Positions 8,309-17,090 of a stretch of DNA of 64,000 nt are shown piece after piece. The notes beneath the pieces are model-generated. The model saw only the letters and a program-made list of their open reading frames with translations, searched no databases and was not told the DNA's origin. The position numbers were made by a program, and so were the translations under genes. The stretch spans positions 1,439,001-1,503,000 of the forward strand of contig JADJXE010000001.1 of NCBI GenBank assembly GCA_016716005.1, read 5' to 3'. The DNA is from Acidimicrobiales bacterium (GTDB lineage: Bacteria; Actinomycetota; Acidimicrobiia; Acidimicrobiales; JADJXE01). The first letter of the stretch is position 1. The number at the start of each line of letters is the position of its first letter.

Positions 8309-9013
8309 GTGCCGGCTGAGCCCGACCCCCTCGGCCTGCTCGCCGAGGGCGACATGGACGTGGTCGGCCGCATGCCCTGGAGCTCCAACGCCACCTTCCT
8401 GGTCGACCTGCGGCTCGGCGACGCCACGACGCGGGCGGTGTACAAGCCGGTGCGGGGCGAGCGGCCGCTGTGGGACTTCCCGCCGGGCCTGCACCGGCGC
8501 GAAGCCGCCGCCTTCGAGCTGTCGGTCGCGCTCGGGTGGGGGATCGTCCCTCCCACGGTGGTGCGCGACGGCACCCTCGGCGAGGGTTCGGTGCAGCTCT
8601 TCGTCGACGCCGACTTCGAGCAGCACTACTTCACGCTCTACGAGGACGATGGCCTCCATCCGCAGCTGCGCCGGATCTGCGTCTTCGACCTCCTCATGAA
8701 CAACACCGATCGCAAGAGCGGCCACTGCCTGCTGGGCACCGACGGGCGGGTGTGGGCGATCGACAACGGCCTGTGCTTCTCGACCGAGCCCAAGCTGCGG
8801 ACCGTGATCTGGGAGTTCGGCGGCGAGGAGGTGCCGGCCGAGCTCCTCGACGACCTCACCCGGCTGGTCGAGTGCGGGCCGCCTCCGGCCCTGGGTGGGC
8901 TCCTCGACGACGACGAGTGCGAGATGGTCGTCCGCCGGGCCGCCGCGGTGCTGCGCCAAGGGGTGTTCCCGATCGACACCACCGGGAGGCGCTACCCGTG
9001 GCCGCTCGTGTGA
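8309..9013 (+). CDS. SCO1664 family protein (PI3/4-kinase-like fold)
   Basis: Protein of 234 aa related to the actinobacterial SCO1664 family, which shares sequence features with phosphatidylinositol 3/4-kinases and HipA-type kinases. Visible features are the SNATF strand, a candidate ATP-binding lysine in VYKPVRGE, the acidic motif VFDLLMNNTDRKSGH (catalytic-loop-like, with DxxxxNxDR) and the metal-binding-like WAIDNGLCF. The start is GTG 8309, eleven bases after the DUF3090 stop; an ATG at 8353 would cut into the conserved N-terminus. It closes the conserved three-gene cluster. The kinase activity and substrate are inferred from the fold and not proven for the family. Confidence 0.85.
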   Translation: MPAEPDPLGLLAEGDMDVVGRMPWSSNATFLVDLRLGDATTRAVYKPVRGERPLWDFPPGLHRREAAAFELSVALGWGIVPPTVVRDGTLGEGSVQLFVDADFEQHYFTLYEDDGLHPQLRRICVFDLLMNNTDRKSGHCLLGTDGRVWAIDNGLCFSTEPKLRTVIWEFGGEEVPAELLDDLTRLVECGPPPALGGLLDDDECEMVVRRAAAVLRQGVFPIDTTGRRYPWPLV

Positions 9014-9017
9014 CGTG

Positions 9018-10001
9018 ATGGAGCGATCGCCGCTCGAGCGGGCGGTCGAGCAGGGCGACCTCGACGAGCTCGTCCGGTGGGTCGACCGCCTCTGCGAGCG
9101 CCGCGACTGGGACGCGCTGGTCGAGCTGCGCGGCCGGTGCCGCCGCGCCCTCGAGCGGGGCAAGCAGCTGTGGCCGGCGGCATCGCTCGCCGAGTACCGC
9201 CTCGCCCTCGACGCCCCCGGGCCCTGGGCGGCCTCGGTGCTCGTGGAGGGCACCGGCCGCTTCGCGCTCGGCCCCCTCCCGGAGGTGGCCGCGAGCACCC
9301 ACCGGTGGGCCGAGCTGGCCCCGCACCTGTCTCCGGGCCCGCTCGCGGCCCTGACCGCCCACGAGCGGGTGGTGCGGGGCGAGGACCTGACCGGCGACGA
9401 CCGCGTCGACCCCCGGGTGCTCGAGCTGCCCCTGCGCCTCCAACCGTGGGAGCCCGCGTACCCCACCGCCGTCTACCGGGCCGACACCGCCGACTTCCCC
9501 GCACCCGAGCGGCCGCCGACGAGCCCGGTCGCGCTGCCCCGGCCGGGCCGACCCGCCGACGATCCCGACGCGACCCACGCCCTGCTGGAGGTGGTCCGCG
9601 CCTGGACCGCGGAGTCGAACGGCCGGGCCGAGGTCGTGGCCGTCGAGGGCGATGCGCTCGCGGCGGTGGCGGCGCTGGGCCCGCCCCGGGCCCGGGCCGC
9701 AGCGATCACGGCGGCCGACGCGCTGGCCGGGCTGGCCTGGGCGGGAGCCAGCGGCGGGGCCCACGGCCGCCGGCGCGGCGCGGCCCGCGGGCGGTTCGAC
9801 GCCTGGTGGGCGCTGGCCGCGCTGGCCGGGCTGCTCGACGAGTGGCCCGTGCCACCCGACGAGCTGGGCCGGGCCGCCGCCGAGCTGCGCTGGTGGGCCT
9901 GGGACGCGGCCGAGCCCGCCACCGGGTGGGAGCTCCGCCTCGCCGTCGACGACCCCGCCCACGGCCTGGCGTGGGCCATCGCCGCGGTCGACGCCGCCTG
10001 A
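9018..10001 (+). CDS. Conserved-looking protein of unknown function
   Basis: A 327-aa product starting at ATG 9018, four bases after the SCO1664-like gene, so probably in the same transcript. I do not recognise the family with confidence. It is mostly alpha-helical, without signal peptide or membrane segments. The N-terminal third is charged and helical. Residues about 240-290 hold a distinctive block with GGAHGRRRGAARGRFDAW, a Gly/Arg-rich turn followed by Trp- and Ala-rich helices, and later ELRWWAWDAAEP. Codon use matches its neighbours and the third-position GC is high, which supports real coding. Its place behind the conserved trio is the only hint of function. Confidence 0.7.
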   Translation: MERSPLERAVEQGDLDELVRWVDRLCERRDWDALVELRGRCRRALERGKQLWPAASLAEYRLALDAPGPWAASVLVEGTGRFALGPLPEVAASTHRWAELAPHLSPGPLAALTAHERVVRGEDLTGDDRVDPRVLELPLRLQPWEPAYPTAVYRADTADFPAPERPPTSPVALPRPGRPADDPDATHALLEVVRAWTAESNGRAEVVAVEGDALAAVAALGPPRARAAAITAADALAGLAWAGASGGAHGRRRGAARGRFDAWWALAALAGLLDEWPVPPDELGRAAAELRWWAWDAAEPATGWELRLAVDDPAHGLAWAIAAVDAA

Positions 10002-10040
10002 GGCGGCTGACGCCGGCCCGGGTGGCGACGCCGGGGCGCC

Positions 10041-11345
10041 CTAGCCCCGCTGGTCGACGGGGCCGAGCACCCGGTCGAGGTGGCGGTTGGCGAACACCCC
10101 GGCCGGGTCGAGGCGGCGCCGCACGGCCTGGAAGGCCTCCCACTCGGGGTACCTGGGCGCGAGGGTGGCCGCCGTCTGGAAGTGCACCTTGCCCCAGTGG
10201 GGCCGGCCGCCATAGCCGTCCATGATCTGCTCCACGCCCTCGAAGTACTGCTGGTAGGGCGTGCCCCGGTCGACGTGCACCGCGATGAAGCAGGTGTCGC
10301 GGCCGTGGGCCATCGACAGCGGGATGTCGTCGGCGGCTGTGAAGCGCACCTCCACGGGGAAGCTGAGCAACAGCCCGGTGGTCTCGACCAGGTCGACCAC
10401 GCGCCGCAGGGCCTCGGCTGCGGCCGCGCGGGGGATGGCGTACTCCATCTCGACGAACCGCACGAGACGCGGGCTGGTGAACACCCGGTGGCTGGCGTCG
10501 ACGAGGTCGGTGCGGGTCGACGGCACCCGCCGCACGAGGCTCGGGATCCACGACGGGCGGATCCTGCCGGCCCGGCACGCGGCCCCGAACAGCAGGTTCT
10601 GGTACAGCACGTCGTCACGCCACTCGCGCCACGCCGAGCGGGGCGAGGGGGGCGCGTCGGTGCGGTTGTTGCGCTTGGTGAGGGCCCAGCGGGTGTGCGG
10701 AACCCAGTAGAGCTCGACGTGGTCGTTGCCGTCGACGTCCGCGTCGAGGTCGGCGAGCACGCGGTCGAGCCGCTCGGGCCGCTCCACCGCGTGCAGGCGG
10801 AACGCGGGCACGCACTGCAGCGTCACGGTCGACACGGCGCCGAGCGCACCGAGGCCGACCCGGGCGGCGTGGAACACCTCGCCCTCCTCGTCGGCCGAGC
10901 AGTCGATCGTCGACCCGTCCCCGGTCACCAGGCGCAGGGCGGTGACGAAGGTGGCCAGGCCCCCGAGCCGGGACCCCGTGCCATGGGTGCCGGTGGCGAT
11001 GGCGCCGGCGACGGTCTGGTAGGCCACGTCGCCCAGGTTGGGCAGGGCCAGGCCCCGGGCGTCGAGCTCCTCGTTGAGGCGCCACAGCGGGATGCCCGCC
11101 TGCACCGTCACCGTGCCGCGGGCCGGGTCGGTGCGCAGCACCCGGTCGTAGGCGTCGAGTCGCACGAGCCGCCCGTCGGTCACGGCGATGTCGGTGAACG
11201 AGTGCCCCGAGCCCACCACCTTCACCCGCTGGCCCACGGCCGCAGCCGCACGGACCAGCGCCACCAGCTCGTCCTCGCTCGCCGGCCGATCGAGCCGCTG
11301 GGGCGCGGCCACCTGCGTCCGGGCCCAGTTGGTCCATGTGGGCAC
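10041..11345 (-). CDS. FAD-linked sugar-lactone oxidase (ALO/gulonolactone oxidase family)
   Basis: Flavoprotein of 434 aa. The N-terminal FAD-binding domain has VKVVGSGHSFTDIA, where the histidine of GSGHS is the usual covalent FAD attachment site, and GTHGTGSRLGG further on. The C-terminal half matches D-arabinono-1,4-lactone oxidase, including MEYAIPR and the HWGKVH motif near the end. Family members oxidise aldono-lactones (L-gulono-, D-arabinono- or related lactones) with oxygen or another electron acceptor. The start is GTG 11345 (PTWTNWA), which gives the usual family length of about 430. It stands alone between a strong terminator downstream of the etf genes and a convergent neighbour. 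Confidence 0.87.
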   Translation of the reverse strand: MPTWTNWARTQVAAPQRLDRPASEDELVALVRAAAAVGQRVKVVGSGHSFTDIAVTDGRLVRLDAYDRVLRTDPARGTVTVQAGIPLWRLNEELDARGLALPNLGDVAYQTVAGAIATGTHGTGSRLGGLATFVTALRLVTGDGSTIDCSADEEGEVFHAARVGLGALGAVSTVTLQCVPAFRLHAVERPERLDRVLADLDADVDGNDHVELYWVPHTRWALTKRNNRTDAPPSPRSAWREWRDDVLYQNLLFGAACRAGRIRPSWIPSLVRRVPSTRTDLVDASHRVFTSPRLVRFVEMEYAIPRAAAAEALRRVVDLVETTGLLLSFPVEVRFTAADDIPLSMAHGRDTCFIAVHVDRGTPYQQYFEGVEQIMDGYGGRPHWGKVHFQTAATLAPRYPEWEAFQAVRRRLDPAGVFANRHLDRVLGPVDQRG

Positions 11346-11453
11346 GCGAGGCGAGCGCACCCGTCCCGTCACCCCCGCCCGCGCCCGAACGCGCCCGGCA
11401 CACCGGCGCAGCGGCCGGGAGACGGTGCTCGTGCCCGACGGCACGACGCGCGG

Positions 11454-11486
11454 CGGGGCGCCCGGGCGGTGGACCCGGGCGCCCCG
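11454..11486 (-). terminator. Hairpin terminator after etfBA
   Basis: Perfect 13-base stem CGGGGCGCCCGGG (11454-11466) pairing with 11474-11486, with a 7-base loop. It lies 22 bases after the etfA stop. There is no T-tract, as is common in high-GC actinobacteria. It separates etfBA from the lactone oxidase gene on the same strand. Confidence 0.7.
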
Positions 11487-11508
11487 CGCCGCGTCATCGG
11501 GACGGGTC

Positions 11509-12480
11509 TCAGCCCTTGGCCTGCAGCGCCTCGATCAGCTTGGGCAGCACCTTGTGCACGTCGCCCACGATGCCGAGGTCGGCCACCGAGAAGATGGGTG
11601 CCTCGGCGTCCTTGTTGATGGCGATGATGTTCTTCGAGCCCTTCATCCCCACCATGTGCTGGGTGGCGCCGGAGATCCCGGCGGCGATGTACACGTTGGG
11701 CTTCACGACCTTGCCGGTCTGGCCCACCTGGTAGGCGTAGGGCACCCAGCCGGCATCGACGATGGCCCGCGACGCGCCGGGCGCGCCCTTGAGCAGCGTG
11801 GCCAGCTGCTCCACCAGGTCGAACTTGCCGGCCTCGCCGAGGCCTCGGCCGCCCGACACGACCACGGCGGCCTCGTCGAGCTTGGGGCCGCTGCGCTCCT
11901 CGACGTGACGGGCGAGCACCGTGGTCGCGCCGGCCGCGCCGGTGTCGGGCACGGCCACCGTCACCACCTCGGGTGCCCCGCCCCCGGACTCCTCGGCCGC
12001 GAACGACTTGGGCCGGAACGACGCCAGGTAGGGCCCGGGGCCGGTGAACCGGGTGGTGACGAGGGTGTTGCCGCCGAAGATGGGCGTGGTGACGGCCACC
12101 GAGTCGCCGTCGAGGGCCACCTCGACGTTGTTGGTCAGCACCGGGCGGTCGAGCGCCGCCGAGAGTCGGGCCATGGTGTCACGGCCCTCGTAGGAGGTGG
12201 CGAACAGCAGCAGGTCGGGGCCGTTGCCGGCCTCGACCAGCGCGGCGATGGCGGCCGCTGCCGGGGCGCCCGGCAGGACGTCGCCGAGGGGACCGGCGGC
12301 GTACACCTTGGTGGCGCCGTGGGCGCCGAGCGCCGGCGCGATGGCGGCGGCGTCGGCCGCGGTGGTGAAGGCCTCCACGGTGCCGCCCAGGCTGCGCGCC
12401 TTGGTGAGCAGCTCGAGGGTGGACGAGGTCGGCGCCCCGTCGGCCGACTCGGCGTAGACCCAGATGGTGGACACGGACAT
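11509..12480 (-). CDS. etfA: Electron transfer flavoprotein alpha subunit
   Basis: Alpha subunit (323 aa) of the heterodimeric ETF that passes electrons from acyl-CoA dehydrogenases to the respiratory chain. The C-terminal FAD domain is typical: VVSGGRGLG, then VDAGWVPYAYQVGQTGK, PNVYIAAGISGATQH and the closing stretch NIIAINKDAEAPIF. The N-terminal half is the usual pseudo-nucleotide-binding domain. It follows etfB by 13 bases. The window contains at least two acyl-CoA dehydrogenase-like genes that could use it. The downstream hairpin ends the operon. Confidence 0.97.
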   Translation of the reverse strand: MSVSTIWVYAESADGAPTSSTLELLTKARSLGGTVEAFTTAADAAAIAPALGAHGATKVYAAGPLGDVLPGAPAAAAIAALVEAGNGPDLLLFATSYEGRDTMARLSAALDRPVLTNNVEVALDGDSVAVTTPIFGGNTLVTTRFTGPGPYLASFRPKSFAAEESGGGAPEVVTVAVPDTGAAGATTVLARHVEERSGPKLDEAAVVVSGGRGLGEAGKFDLVEQLATLLKGAPGASRAIVDAGWVPYAYQVGQTGKVVKPNVYIAAGISGATQHMVGMKGSKNIIAINKDAEAPIFSVADLGIVGDVHKVLPKLIEALQAKG

Positions 12481-12493
12481 GCGGTCGGCCTCC

Positions 12494-13276
12494 TCAGATG
12501 ACCTTGAGCTGCTCGAGGAAGGCGACGACCTTGAGGTAGGCCTCGCCGTCGTCCTCGATGATCTCGCCGGCCTGCCGGGCCTCGGCGGCGGCGACGGACA
12601 CGATCTCCTGGCGGGCGCCGGCCTGGCCCACGCTCGCGGCGTCGAGGCCGAGGTCGGCCACGGCCACCTCGTCGACGGGCTTCGACTTGGCCGCCATGAT
12701 CCCCTTGAAGGAGGGGTAGCGGGGCTCGACCACGCCGGCCGTCACGGTGACGAGTGCCGGCAGCGCGCACTCGACCTCGTCGTAGCCGGCCTCGGTCTGG
12801 CGCTCCACCCGCACCTTGCCGTCGGCCACCTCGACCTTCTTGGCGAAGGTGATCGAGGGCAGGCCGAGCAGGGCGGCCAGCTGCTCCGGCGTGGTGCCGG
12901 TGTAGCCGTCGCTCGACTCGGTGGCCGCCAGCACGAGGTCGGGCAGGCCCGCCCGCTCCACCGCCTTGGCCAGCACCTTGGCGGTCCCGAGGGCGTCCGA
13001 GCCGGCGAGGACAGGGTCGCTCACGAGCACGGCACGGGCTGCGCCCATGGCCAGCGCCGTGCGCAGACCCGACGTCTCGCTGTTCGGCGCCATCGACACC
13101 AGCGCCACCTCACCGCCCCCAGCGGCATCGACCAGCTGCAGAGCCATCTCGACGCCGTACGAGTCGGACTCGTCGAGGATGAGCTTGCCTTCACGCTTCA
13201 GCGTGCTGGTCGCGGGATCCAGTTCGCCCGGGACGGCCGGATCAGGGATCTGCTTCACGCATACGACCACGTTCAT
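12494..13276 (-). CDS. etfB: Electron transfer flavoprotein beta subunit
   Basis: Beta subunit of ETF, 260 aa, which binds AMP in mammalian and bacterial ETFs. The N-terminus MNVVVCVKQIPDP and the AMP-loop region VLAATESSDGYTGTTPEQLA are diagnostic. An ATG nine bases upstream (13285) would add MPP; the internal ATG 13276 fits the family start better. First gene of a two-gene operon with etfA. It diverges from a lipid kinase gene with about 70 bases between, where both promoters must lie. Confidence 0.97.
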   Translation of the reverse strand: MNVVVCVKQIPDPAVPGELDPATSTLKREGKLILDESDSYGVEMALQLVDAAGGGEVALVSMAPNSETSGLRTALAMGAARAVLVSDPVLAGSDALGTAKVLAKAVERAGLPDLVLAATESSDGYTGTTPEQLAALLGLPSITFAKKVEVADGKVRVERQTEAGYDEVECALPALVTVTAGVVEPRYPSFKGIMAAKSKPVDEVAVADLGLDAASVGQAGARQEIVSVAAAEARQAGEIIEDDGEAYLKVVAFLEQLKVI

Positions 13277-13347
13277 GGGTGGCATTGTTGTCCACCGGGC
13301 GCGACCGCGGCCAACCCGGCGCCGCGCCGCTCTCCCGGCCCACCCCG

Positions 13348-14268
13348 ATGAAGCTCCTGCTGCTGGTCAACTCCTCGGCCTCGTCGGTCACCGCCCGCAC
13401 GCGGGTGGTGATCCAGAAGGCGCTGGCCGCCGACCACGACGTGACCCTCGCCGAGACGTCGCGGCGCGGCCACGCGACCCGCCTGGCACGGGGCGCGGCC
13501 GGCCGGGGGGCCGACGCGGTCGTCACCCTGGGCGGCGACGGCACGCTCAACGAGGCCGCCAACGGCCTGGCCGGGACGAGCTGTGCGCTGGCGCCGCTGC
13601 CGGGCGGCTCCACCAACGTGTTCGCCCGCACGCTCGGCTACCCGAACGACCCGATCGAGGCCACCGGCGTGCTGCTCGACGCCCTGGCCCGCCGGTCGAT
13701 CCGGCGCGTCGGCCTGGGGTCGGTGAACGGCCGCTACTTCTGCTTCAACGTGGGCATCGGCTACGACGCCGCCGTCGTCGAGCAGGTCGAGCGGCTCGAC
13801 ACGTTCAAGCGCTGGGCGGGTCACCCGCTGTTCGTCTGGTCGGCCATCACCACCTGGCTCCGCCACTACGACCATCGCCGGCCGCGCTTCGCGGTGCACC
13901 TCGACGACGGCCGGATCGTCGACGACGCCGTCTTCGCGCTGTGCCTGAACTCCAACCCGTACACCTACCTCGGCAACCGACCCCTGCAGCTGGCGCCCGA
14001 CGCCACCCTGGACCGGCCGCTGGCGATGGTGGTGTTCCGCACCCTCGCCGTGGTCCCGCTCCTCGGCCTCGTGACCTCGGCGCTGGCCTCGGGCGAGCAC
14101 CTCCGCCGCAGCCGCCACGTCGTCTACGCGCCCGACCAGCGGCGCGTGGTGATCGACGGCTACGGCCCCTTCCCGTACCAGGTCGACGGCGACTTCCTGG
14201 GGGACACCGAACGGGTCGAGCTGCACCACGAGCCCGACGCGCTGTCGCTGGTCGTCCCGCCCCGCTGA
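13348..14268 (+). CDS. Diacylglycerol/lipid kinase family protein
   Basis: Protein of 306 aa of the bacterial diacylglycerol kinase (DagK/YegS) family, which phosphorylates lipids with ATP. The nucleotide-binding loop is VTLGGDGTLNEAANGL, followed by LPGGSTNVFART; the first strand is KLLLLVNSSAS. The C-terminal beta-sandwich ends with the conserved QVDGDFLGD. The start was moved to ATG 13348 because the 23 codons upstream are Pro/Arg-rich and unlike the family. The downstream neighbour on the other strand is a glycerophosphodiesterase, so both touch glycerolipid turnover. A long inverted repeat lies between the converging genes. Confidence 0.9.
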   Translation: MKLLLLVNSSASSVTARTRVVIQKALAADHDVTLAETSRRGHATRLARGAAGRGADAVVTLGGDGTLNEAANGLAGTSCALAPLPGGSTNVFARTLGYPNDPIEATGVLLDALARRSIRRVGLGSVNGRYFCFNVGIGYDAAVVEQVERLDTFKRWAGHPLFVWSAITTWLRHYDHRRPRFAVHLDDGRIVDDAVFALCLNSNPYTYLGNRPLQLAPDATLDRPLAMVVFRTLAVVPLLGLVTSALASGEHLRRSRHVVYAPDQRRVVIDGYGPFPYQVDGDFLGDTERVELHHEPDALSLVVPPR

Positions 14269-14277
14269 CGACCGTCT

Positions 14278-14332
14278 CGCGTTCTGTGCACGCCGGCGGT
14301 CGGATTCCGATCGTTCCGGTGCACAGGACGCG
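14278..14332. terminator. Inverted repeat between convergent genes
   Basis: Arms CGCGTTCTGTGCAC (14278-14291) and GTGCACAGGACGCG (14319-14332) pair over 14 bases with one T-G wobble. The 27-base loop holds a second small palindrome (TCGGA/TCCGA). Its place between two converging stops suits a bidirectional terminator; the GTTCTG...CAG core resembles the palindrome at 51099-51147. Confidence 0.6.
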
Positions 14333-14337
14333 CGCTC

Positions 14338-15024
14338 CTAGGTGCGGCCGAGGGCGGCGAGGGCGACGTCGGGCACGTTGGTGCAGATCCCGTCGACGCC
14401 CATCGCCGCCAGGGCGCGGATCCGCTCGGGGTCGTCCACGGTCCAGACGTTCACCGCGAGCCCGGCGCGGTGGCAGGCATCGACCAGGGCGGCGTCGACC
14501 AGCGCGTCGTGGGGGTGGAGGGCCCGGTGGCCGTGGCGCGCCGTGCGCTCGACGGTCTCGGCCACGTCGGGGACGCTCACCAGCAGCCAGGCGGTGGCCA
14601 GCTCGGGCGCGGACACGTGGACGGTGTCGACGGTGCGGAGGTTGAACGACGACACCAGGATCCGGTCGGCCAGGCCGAGGTCGGTGACGGCGGCGGCCAC
14701 GGCGAGGGCGACGGCGTCGCCGTCGTCGAAGTCCGGTTCGCCCGGCAGGTTCTTGATCTCGATGTTCACCCCCATCCCCTCGCAGGCGGCCAGGGCGTCG
14801 GCCAGACCGGGGACGCGGGGCGGCAGGTCGGCCGCGGCCACGGCCACGATCGGGATGCCGTCGGCGAGCCACGCGTCGTGGTGCACCACCAGCACCCCGT
14901 CGGCGGTCCGCCGGACGTCGAGCTCCACCATGTCCGCGCCCTGGCGGCGGGCCAGGCGGAAGGCCTCCAGGGTGTTCTCCGGCGCCGCCCGCGAGGCACC
15001 CCGGTGGGCGATGACGGTGGTCAT
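14338..15024 (-). CDS. Glycerophosphodiester phosphodiesterase
   Basis: Enzyme of 228 aa that hydrolyses glycerophosphodiesters to an alcohol and glycerol 3-phosphate. The GDPD signature is complete: VIAHRGASRAAPENTLEAF at the start, VELDVRRTADGVLVVHHD with the two metal-binding acidic residues and catalytic histidine, NIEIKN in the middle, and VNVWTVDDPE near the C-terminus. No signal peptide is seen, so it is a cytosolic form. It converges on the lipid kinase gene. Confidence 0.94.
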   Translation of the reverse strand: MTTVIAHRGASRAAPENTLEAFRLARRQGADMVELDVRRTADGVLVVHHDAWLADGIPIVAVAAADLPPRVPGLADALAACEGMGVNIEIKNLPGEPDFDDGDAVALAVAAAVTDLGLADRILVSSFNLRTVDTVHVSAPELATAWLLVSVPDVAETVERTARHGHRALHPHDALVDAALVDACHRAGLAVNVWTVDDPERIRALAAMGVDGICTNVPDVALAALGRT

Positions 15025-15219
15025 CGGCGGCCCGCGGTGCCGGGTCGGACCACCGGACCGGTCGTGACGACGCAGTTACGGATGTCTGACGGATAGGCCC
15101 TTGTCATGTGCATCAGATGGGTTTACCCTCGCCTCTTGCGCAGCGACCCGCCACTGGTGCGGCGGTCGCATGTGAACGCAGTCACGAATCGGTCACGAAC
15201 CGCTCGGGTGGAGGTCAGC

Positions 15220-15510
15220 GTGTCCCTGGCTCCTGGTCTCGTCCTGTCCATGCAGCCGACCGACTGGCGGGAGAGCGCCGCTTGTCGCGACACGGATCCC
15301 GACCTGTTCTTCCCGGTCGGCACCACCGGGCCGGCACTGGAGCAGATCGCTGCGGCCAAGGCCGTGTGCGGCGAGTGCGACGCCCAGTCGTCGTGCCTCG
15401 AGTTCGCGCTGGCCACGAACCAGGACTCCGGCATCTGGGGTGGCACCTCCGAGGAGGAGCGCCGCAAGCTTCGCAAGGCGTGGCTGGCCCGCCAGCGCCG
15501 CGCCTCCTAG
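15220..15510 (+). CDS. whiB: WhiB-family iron-sulfur transcription regulator (WhiB1-like)
   Basis: Small 4Fe-4S regulator of 96 aa. The four cluster cysteines are C22 (ESAACRD), C50 and C53 (AVCGEC) and C59. The G(I/V)WGG turn is present as GIWGGTSEEER, followed by a basic C-terminal helix (RRKLRKAWLARQRR) for DNA or sigma contact. The GTG start at 15220 is preceded by a clear GGAGG five bases upstream; an internal ATG at 15250 would give 86 aa. It converges on a PdtaS-type kinase, as Mycobacterium tuberculosis whiB1 (Rv3219) does on Rv3220c, supporting a WhiB1 assignment. About 195 bases of upstream DNA hold its promoter; no specific site was recognised. Confidence 0.95.
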   Translation: MSLAPGLVLSMQPTDWRESAACRDTDPDLFFPVGTTGPALEQIAAAKAVCGECDAQSSCLEFALATNQDSGIWGGTSEEERRKLRKAWLARQRRAS

Positions 15511-15548
15511 CACCGTCCCGCCCGGCGCCCCCGCTGCCGGTGCGGACG

Positions 15549-17036
15549 TCAGGGGACCGCTCCCGGCAACACCACCCCCAGGGGCACCCGCACCTCCGCC
15601 ACGGTCCCCGTGGGGCGGCCCGGTCGCAGCTCGATCTCCCCGCCCAGCTCGCTGTCGACGAGCGTGCGCACGATGGTCAGCCCCAGACCGGCGCCCCGGT
15701 CGAGGGTGAACCCGGGCGGCAGCCCGGCGCCGTCGTCCACCACCCGGACGGTGACCCGGGCGCCGTCGTTCGCCAGCTCGACGACCACCCGGCCGGCGGG
15801 TGCGCCCGAGCCGTCGCCGTCGTCGGGGTAGGCGTGCTCCACCGTGTTCTGCAGGAGCTCGGTGATCACGACGGCCAGCGGGGTGGCCACCGCCGCCGGC
15901 AGCTTGCCGCCGTCGCCCTCCACGCGGATGCGCACGGGGCGCTCCGGTGAGGCCAGGCCCTCCTCGACCATTCGGGCCAGCGGCCGGACGATCTCGAGGA
16001 AGGCCACATCGTCGCCGGCCTCGTGCGCGAGCGTCTCGTGCACCAGGGCGATCGCCCGGATCCGCCGCACCGACTCCTCCACCGCGGCCCTGGCCTCGGC
16101 CGACGCCAACCGCCTGACCTGGAGGCGCAGGAGGGACGAGATCGTCTGCAGGTTGTTCTTCACCCGGTGGTGGATCTCGCGGATCGTGGCGTCCTTCGAC
16201 ACCAGCATCCGGTCACGACGACGCACCTCCGAGATGTCCCGCACGAGCACGACGCCGCCCGTGACCTGGCCGTTGCGGAGCAGCGGGATGCAGCGCGCCA
16301 GCATCGTGACCTCGGGGCCGGCCTCCAGCTCCTCCGTCACCGGCGCGGCCAGCACGAACGCCCGCCGCACGGCGCCGTCGTCGACGCCGAGCTCGCCGAG
16401 CAGCTGGCCCGCGGCGTTGGCGTGCACGCCCATGCGGTGGAGGGCCGACATCGCGTTGGGCGAGGCGTACGCCACCCGCCCGGCGGCGTCGAGCAGGAAC
16501 ACCCCGTCGCCCACACGGGGCGCCTGCTCGCTGGGACCGACGTCGTCGGCGAAGGGGAACTCGCCGGCGGCGATCATGTCGGCCAGGCGGGCGAACACAC
16601 CCAGGTAGGCCCGCTCGAGCTCGCCCGGCTGACGGACCTCGTGGCGGCCGACGTCGCGCGTGACCACGCCGAGCACCTTGCCCCGCCGGCACACCGGGAT
16701 CGCCGTCTCCTCGACCGGCTCCTCCTCGGTGGCCGGCCGCAGCACGCCGTCGACGATCCGGGCGTCGCGCCAGGCCTCGGCGACCAGGGGCCGGGCCGCG
16801 GCCGGGAGCACCTGGCCCACCCGGTCGGCCCGGTAGAGCGTCTGGCTGGTCGTCGGCCGGATCTGCCCCAGGACGACCAACCCGCCGGGGCGGCTCGCCA
16901 TGGGCGCGAACAGGAGGAGATCGGAGAAGCACAGGTCGGCCACGAGCCCCCACGAGGCGACCAGCCGCTGGAGGTGACCGACCTCGTCGCGGCTCAGCGT
17001 GGTGTGCAGCCGGCAGAGCTCGGCGAGCGATGCCAC
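15549..17036 (-). CDS. pdtaS: Sensor histidine kinase PdtaS-type
   Basis: Soluble two-component kinase of 495 aa, no membrane segments. Order: N-terminal GAF-like domain (about 1-150), a PAS domain (about 170-275; LLDAAGRVAYASPNA), then a HisKA_2 dimerisation helix with EIHHRVKNNLQT (H289/H290) and a HATPase_c domain with ITELLQNTVEHAY (N-box), VRVVDDGAGLPPGF (G1) and GAGLGLTIVRTLV (G2). This is the architecture of mycobacterial PdtaS, whose partner PdtaR is an ANTAR RNA-binding regulator; no PdtaR gene is in the window. It converges on whiB with 38 bases between stops, as in mycobacteria. It may be the last gene of a run starting at the ArsA-like ATPases. Confidence 0.93.
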   Translation of the reverse strand: MASLAELCRLHTTLSRDEVGHLQRLVASWGLVADLCFSDLLLFAPMASRPGGLVVLGQIRPTTSQTLYRADRVGQVLPAAARPLVAEAWRDARIVDGVLRPATEEEPVEETAIPVCRRGKVLGVVTRDVGRHEVRQPGELERAYLGVFARLADMIAAGEFPFADDVGPSEQAPRVGDGVFLLDAAGRVAYASPNAMSALHRMGVHANAAGQLLGELGVDDGAVRRAFVLAAPVTEELEAGPEVTMLARCIPLLRNGQVTGGVVLVRDISEVRRRDRMLVSKDATIREIHHRVKNNLQTISSLLRLQVRRLASAEARAAVEESVRRIRAIALVHETLAHEAGDDVAFLEIVRPLARMVEEGLASPERPVRIRVEGDGGKLPAAVATPLAVVITELLQNTVEHAYPDDGDGSGAPAGRVVVELANDGARVTVRVVDDGAGLPPGFTLDRGAGLGLTIVRTLVDSELGGEIELRPGRPTGTVAEVRVPLGVVLPGAVP

Positions 17037-17090
17037 CCGCTCATGCTACGGCGGCCACCCGGCCGCAACGGATCCTGGCCCCCGCGCCGC

